The notes beneath the pieces are model-generated. The model did not search any database. It was not told the DNA's origin and saw only the letters and a list, made by a program, of their open reading frames with translations. DNA of 63,592 nucleotides from JAVBNU01 sp964617065 (lineage in GTDB: Bacteria > Cyanobacteriota > Vampirovibrionia > Gastranaerophilales > Gastranaerophilaceae), in contig CAZTVM010000001.1 of assembly GCA_964617065.1 (NCBI GenBank), forward strand, positions 1-63,592, in the 5' to 3' direction. Made by a program: the position numbers and the translations under genes. Shown here in pieces: positions 61,866 to 63,592 of this stretch (positions are counted from its first letter, which is position 1; each line of letters begins with the position of its first letter).

Positions 61866-62150
61866 ATGAGTGAACAAGTAAAAGCAAGTCATATATTGGT
61901 AGAAACTGAAGACGAAGCAAAATCATTGAGAGATGCTATTTTGAGCGGAGAAAAAAATTTCGCTGACGCAGCTGCAGAACTTTCTATGTGTCCTTCAGGT
62001 GCAAATGGCGGAGACCTTGGTTTCTTCGGCAAAGGTCAAATGGTGAAAGAATTCGAAGACGCTTGTTTTTCTATGGAAATTAATGAAATTTCGCAACCAA
62101 TTGAAACACAATTCGGTTGGCATTTAATTCAATTGACTGACAAACAGTAA
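61866..62150 (+). CDS. Parvulin-type peptidyl-prolyl isomerase
   Basis: 94 residues from ATG 61866 with GAAAGGA upstream; longer starts run into deoB. It is a stand-alone PpiC/rotamase domain: KASHILVETEDEA, LSMCPSGANGGDLGFFGKG, MVKEFEDACF and TQFGWHLIQL. No signal peptide, so it is cytoplasmic like E. coli PpiC. Probably co-transcribed with deoB. Confidence 0.9.
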   Translation: MSEQVKASHILVETEDEAKSLRDAILSGEKNFADAAAELSMCPSGANGGDLGFFGKGQMVKEFEDACFSMEINEISQPIETQFGWHLIQLTDKQ

Positions 62151-62211
62151 TTCTTACATTCGTAAAACTTTTTGTCTTTTTTAGCATTAATGTACCAGAA
62201 AAGAGAAATTT

Positions 62212-63078
62212 ATGATAAATATCTATAAATCAGCATTAAAAATATCAAAAGAGAACATACTTTTAACAACGCAACTGGTTTTACTTATTATTTTGCTGCA
62301 ATTCATTTCAGTTTTAGCATTAGTTAAAGGTGCGACTAACTTGATAGTGCTTTTAACATCATCTACCTCTTTGTTTTTGTTAGCGATAGCTTTTTTGAGT
62401 GGATGGTTAGCTATGGTGCAAACTGCAATTGAAAACAGTAAACGAAAATATCAAGATGAATTAGAACGAAGAATTGCGTCTGCGGCATTGTACAAAACTT
62501 TTTTTGTGGGTGTCGGTGAGTTTTTTGTCTCAAATTTATTACTTACGCTTGCGTGTATATTTTTGTTTGCTTTTATTATGTTTGTTTTAGTAAAGTTATT
62601 ATTGGTTTTTAAGCCTACATTAGCTTTAAGTTTTCATGAATTTGCTGAAATTTCAAAAAGTTTCTTGTCTATGACTAAATTTTCGCTCAGTGACTTGAGC
62701 CACCAAATGAAAATTTTTTTATTTTGGTCTTCAATTTTTAACTTTTTAAACTGGGTTTTTTCCTATATAATGATGTTTTCGCTCGCTTTCGTTTATAAAA
62801 ACAAGTCGAAAAATCCAATAAAGGCAATTTCTTCCATATTGAGATTTTTATTAAAAAATTTAATAAATACTCTTATTCTGTTTTCATTTTTAACAGTTGT
62901 TTATTTTGTAGTATTTACTGTTGCGTTTGCTTTTTCAGCAAACATAATTTTAAATATAATTGCACTGTTTTTAATGGGTTTTTATATAACTTTTTACACA
63001 ATTTCGGTATTTTTATTTTATGAAAAAAAAGCAGAAGATAATTGCAATAGTAGGTGCGACGGCGACAGGGAAAACTAA
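62212..63078 (+). CDS. Hypothetical polytopic membrane protein
   Basis: 288 residues, about six membrane helices (LVLLIILLQFISVLALV, FLLAIAFLSGWLAMVQ, LLLTLACIFLFAFIMFVLV, near 180-200, LILFSFLTVVYFVVFTVAF, LNIIALFLMGFYITFY). A charged loop after helix 2 (NSKRKYQDELERRIA). It resembles uncharacterised YciC/DUF-type proteins only in layout. Its 3' end overlaps the start of miaA by 59 nt in another frame. Confidence 0.65.
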   Translation: MINIYKSALKISKENILLTTQLVLLIILLQFISVLALVKGATNLIVLLTSSTSLFLLAIAFLSGWLAMVQTAIENSKRKYQDELERRIASAALYKTFFVGVGEFFVSNLLLTLACIFLFAFIMFVLVKLLLVFKPTLALSFHEFAEISKSFLSMTKFSLSDLSHQMKIFLFWSSIFNFLNWVFSYIMMFSLAFVYKNKSKNPIKAISSILRFLLKNLINTLILFSFLTVVYFVVFTVAFAFSANIILNIIALFLMGFYITFYTISVFLFYEKKAEDNCNSRCDGDREN

Positions 63079-63592
63079 ACTTTCACTACAGCTCGCCCAC
63101 GAGCTCAACGGTGAAATTATTTCTGCTGATTCTCGTATGGTATACAAATATTTTGATATAGGCACAGCCAAGCCTACTTTTGATGAACGAGAAGGTATAC
63201 CTCACTATTTGATTGATATTCTCGAGCCTGAGGAGAATTTTTCTGTAGCTGAATTTATTGATACTACAAAAGAATTGCTGAAAGATTTTGAAAAAAGAGA
63301 AAAACAACCTATAATTGTCGGTGGCACAGGTCTTTATTTCAAAGTTTTGTTGGATAATTATAATTTGCCAAGAGTTGCTGCTAATATTGAGTTACGAAAT
63401 GAATTGGAAAATATTGCTAAAATGAGTGGCGTAGAAAAAGTCCATGAAATTTTACAAAACCTTGATTATAAAACATCACAAAAAGTTCATAAAAACAACA
63501 TTGTGCGAGTTATACGCTCTATTGAAATTATAACAGCTTTTAAGAAGCCCTTAGATGAGATTGTAACAAAAAATGATAGTAGCGAATATGAG
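63020..63592 (+). CDS. miaA: tRNA dimethylallyltransferase, N-terminal part (runs off the window)
   Basis: 191 residues visible, open to the last base. P-loop IVGATATGKTKLSLQLA, EIISADSRMVYKYFDIGTAKP and IVGGTGLYFKVL are diagnostic of MiaA, which adds a dimethylallyl group to A37 of tRNAs that read UNN codons. The usual Ser of the P-loop (TASGKT) is Thr here. The start at 63020 matches the family N-terminus (MKKKQKIIA), which means a 59-nt overlap with the gene before. Confidence 0.93.
   Translation, partial: MKKKQKIIAIVGATATGKTKLSLQLAHELNGEIISADSRMVYKYFDIGTAKPTFDEREGIPHYLIDILEPEENFSVAEFIDTTKELLKDFEKREKQPIIVGGTGLYFKVLLDNYNLPRVAANIELRNELENIAKMSGVEKVHEILQNLDYKTSQKVHKNNIVRVIRSIEIITAFKKPLDEIVTKNDSSEYE

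Overview
The window is an AT-rich chromosomal segment of a draft or metagenome assembly; three N-runs (100, 10 and 10 bases) mark scaffold joins. The gene content suggests an anaerobic, fermentative, flagellated, diderm bacterium. I see a flagellin, an LptA/LptD-like outer-membrane protein, the [FeFe]-hydrogenase maturase HydF, a membrane complex related to energy-converting hydrogenases, and glycogen/starch enzymes. Short N-terminal F-x-G motifs occur on several proteins of unknown function. My best guess is a non-photosynthetic Cyanobacteriota lineage (Vampirovibrionia/Melainabacteria, Gastranaerophilales-like), but this is inference and no marker gene here proves it.

Layout. 1-8411: the 3' end of mutS2, a very large GH13-type protein, two small genes of unknown role on the minus strand, and a second GH13 enzyme with TreZ-like spacing of its catalytic residues. 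8515-15738: a six-gene operon for an Ech/Hyf/Nuo-like membrane complex whose large subunit has lost most Ni-Fe cysteine ligands. 15791-17958: purM-purD. 17980-24153 (minus): a small gene, dprA, topA (broken just before its active-site tyrosine), aroE and a U32-like protein. 24442-29252: an F-K-G protein, a sigma-70-family factor, flagellin on the minus strand, and a large membrane-anchored protein. 29417-31159: a TPR protein, then a tandem 89-bp array built from the 5' end of the adjacent tRNA-Gly gene. 31160-36473 (minus): corA, a CHASE2-adenylate cyclase, and recG.

36711-44596 (plus): a small secreted protein, an HNH-like protein, a glycogen-phosphorylase homologue without the PLP lysine, a 33-residue membrane peptide, an M23 peptidase (split by a gap), an LptA/LptD-like protein and a repeat-rich, probably secreted protein. 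44664-48648 (minus): aroF, a zinc alcohol dehydrogenase, hydF and a SIMPL-domain protein. 48802-50096: infC (probable ATT start), rpmI, rplT. 50243-54407: a membrane protein, then on the minus strand a HEAT protein, queC, DUF366, SPOR and zinc-ribbon genes. 54600-58733: a LOG/SLOG-like protein, nth, malQ and the RNase P RNA. 58737-60189 (minus): a membrane protein behind a possible small ORF and a leader with competing hairpins. 60662-63592: deoB, a parvulin, a membrane protein and the 5' part of miaA.

Functional links. Four enzymes (two GH13, the GT35 homologue, GH77) point to storage and use of alpha-glucans. HydF implies an [FeFe]-hydrogenase elsewhere in the genome, so the membrane complex probably couples ferredoxin or another carrier to ion pumping rather than making H2 itself. 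Several genes have a -10-like hexamer only 5-7 nt before their ATG and no Shine-Dalgarno, so leaderless transcription may be common here.
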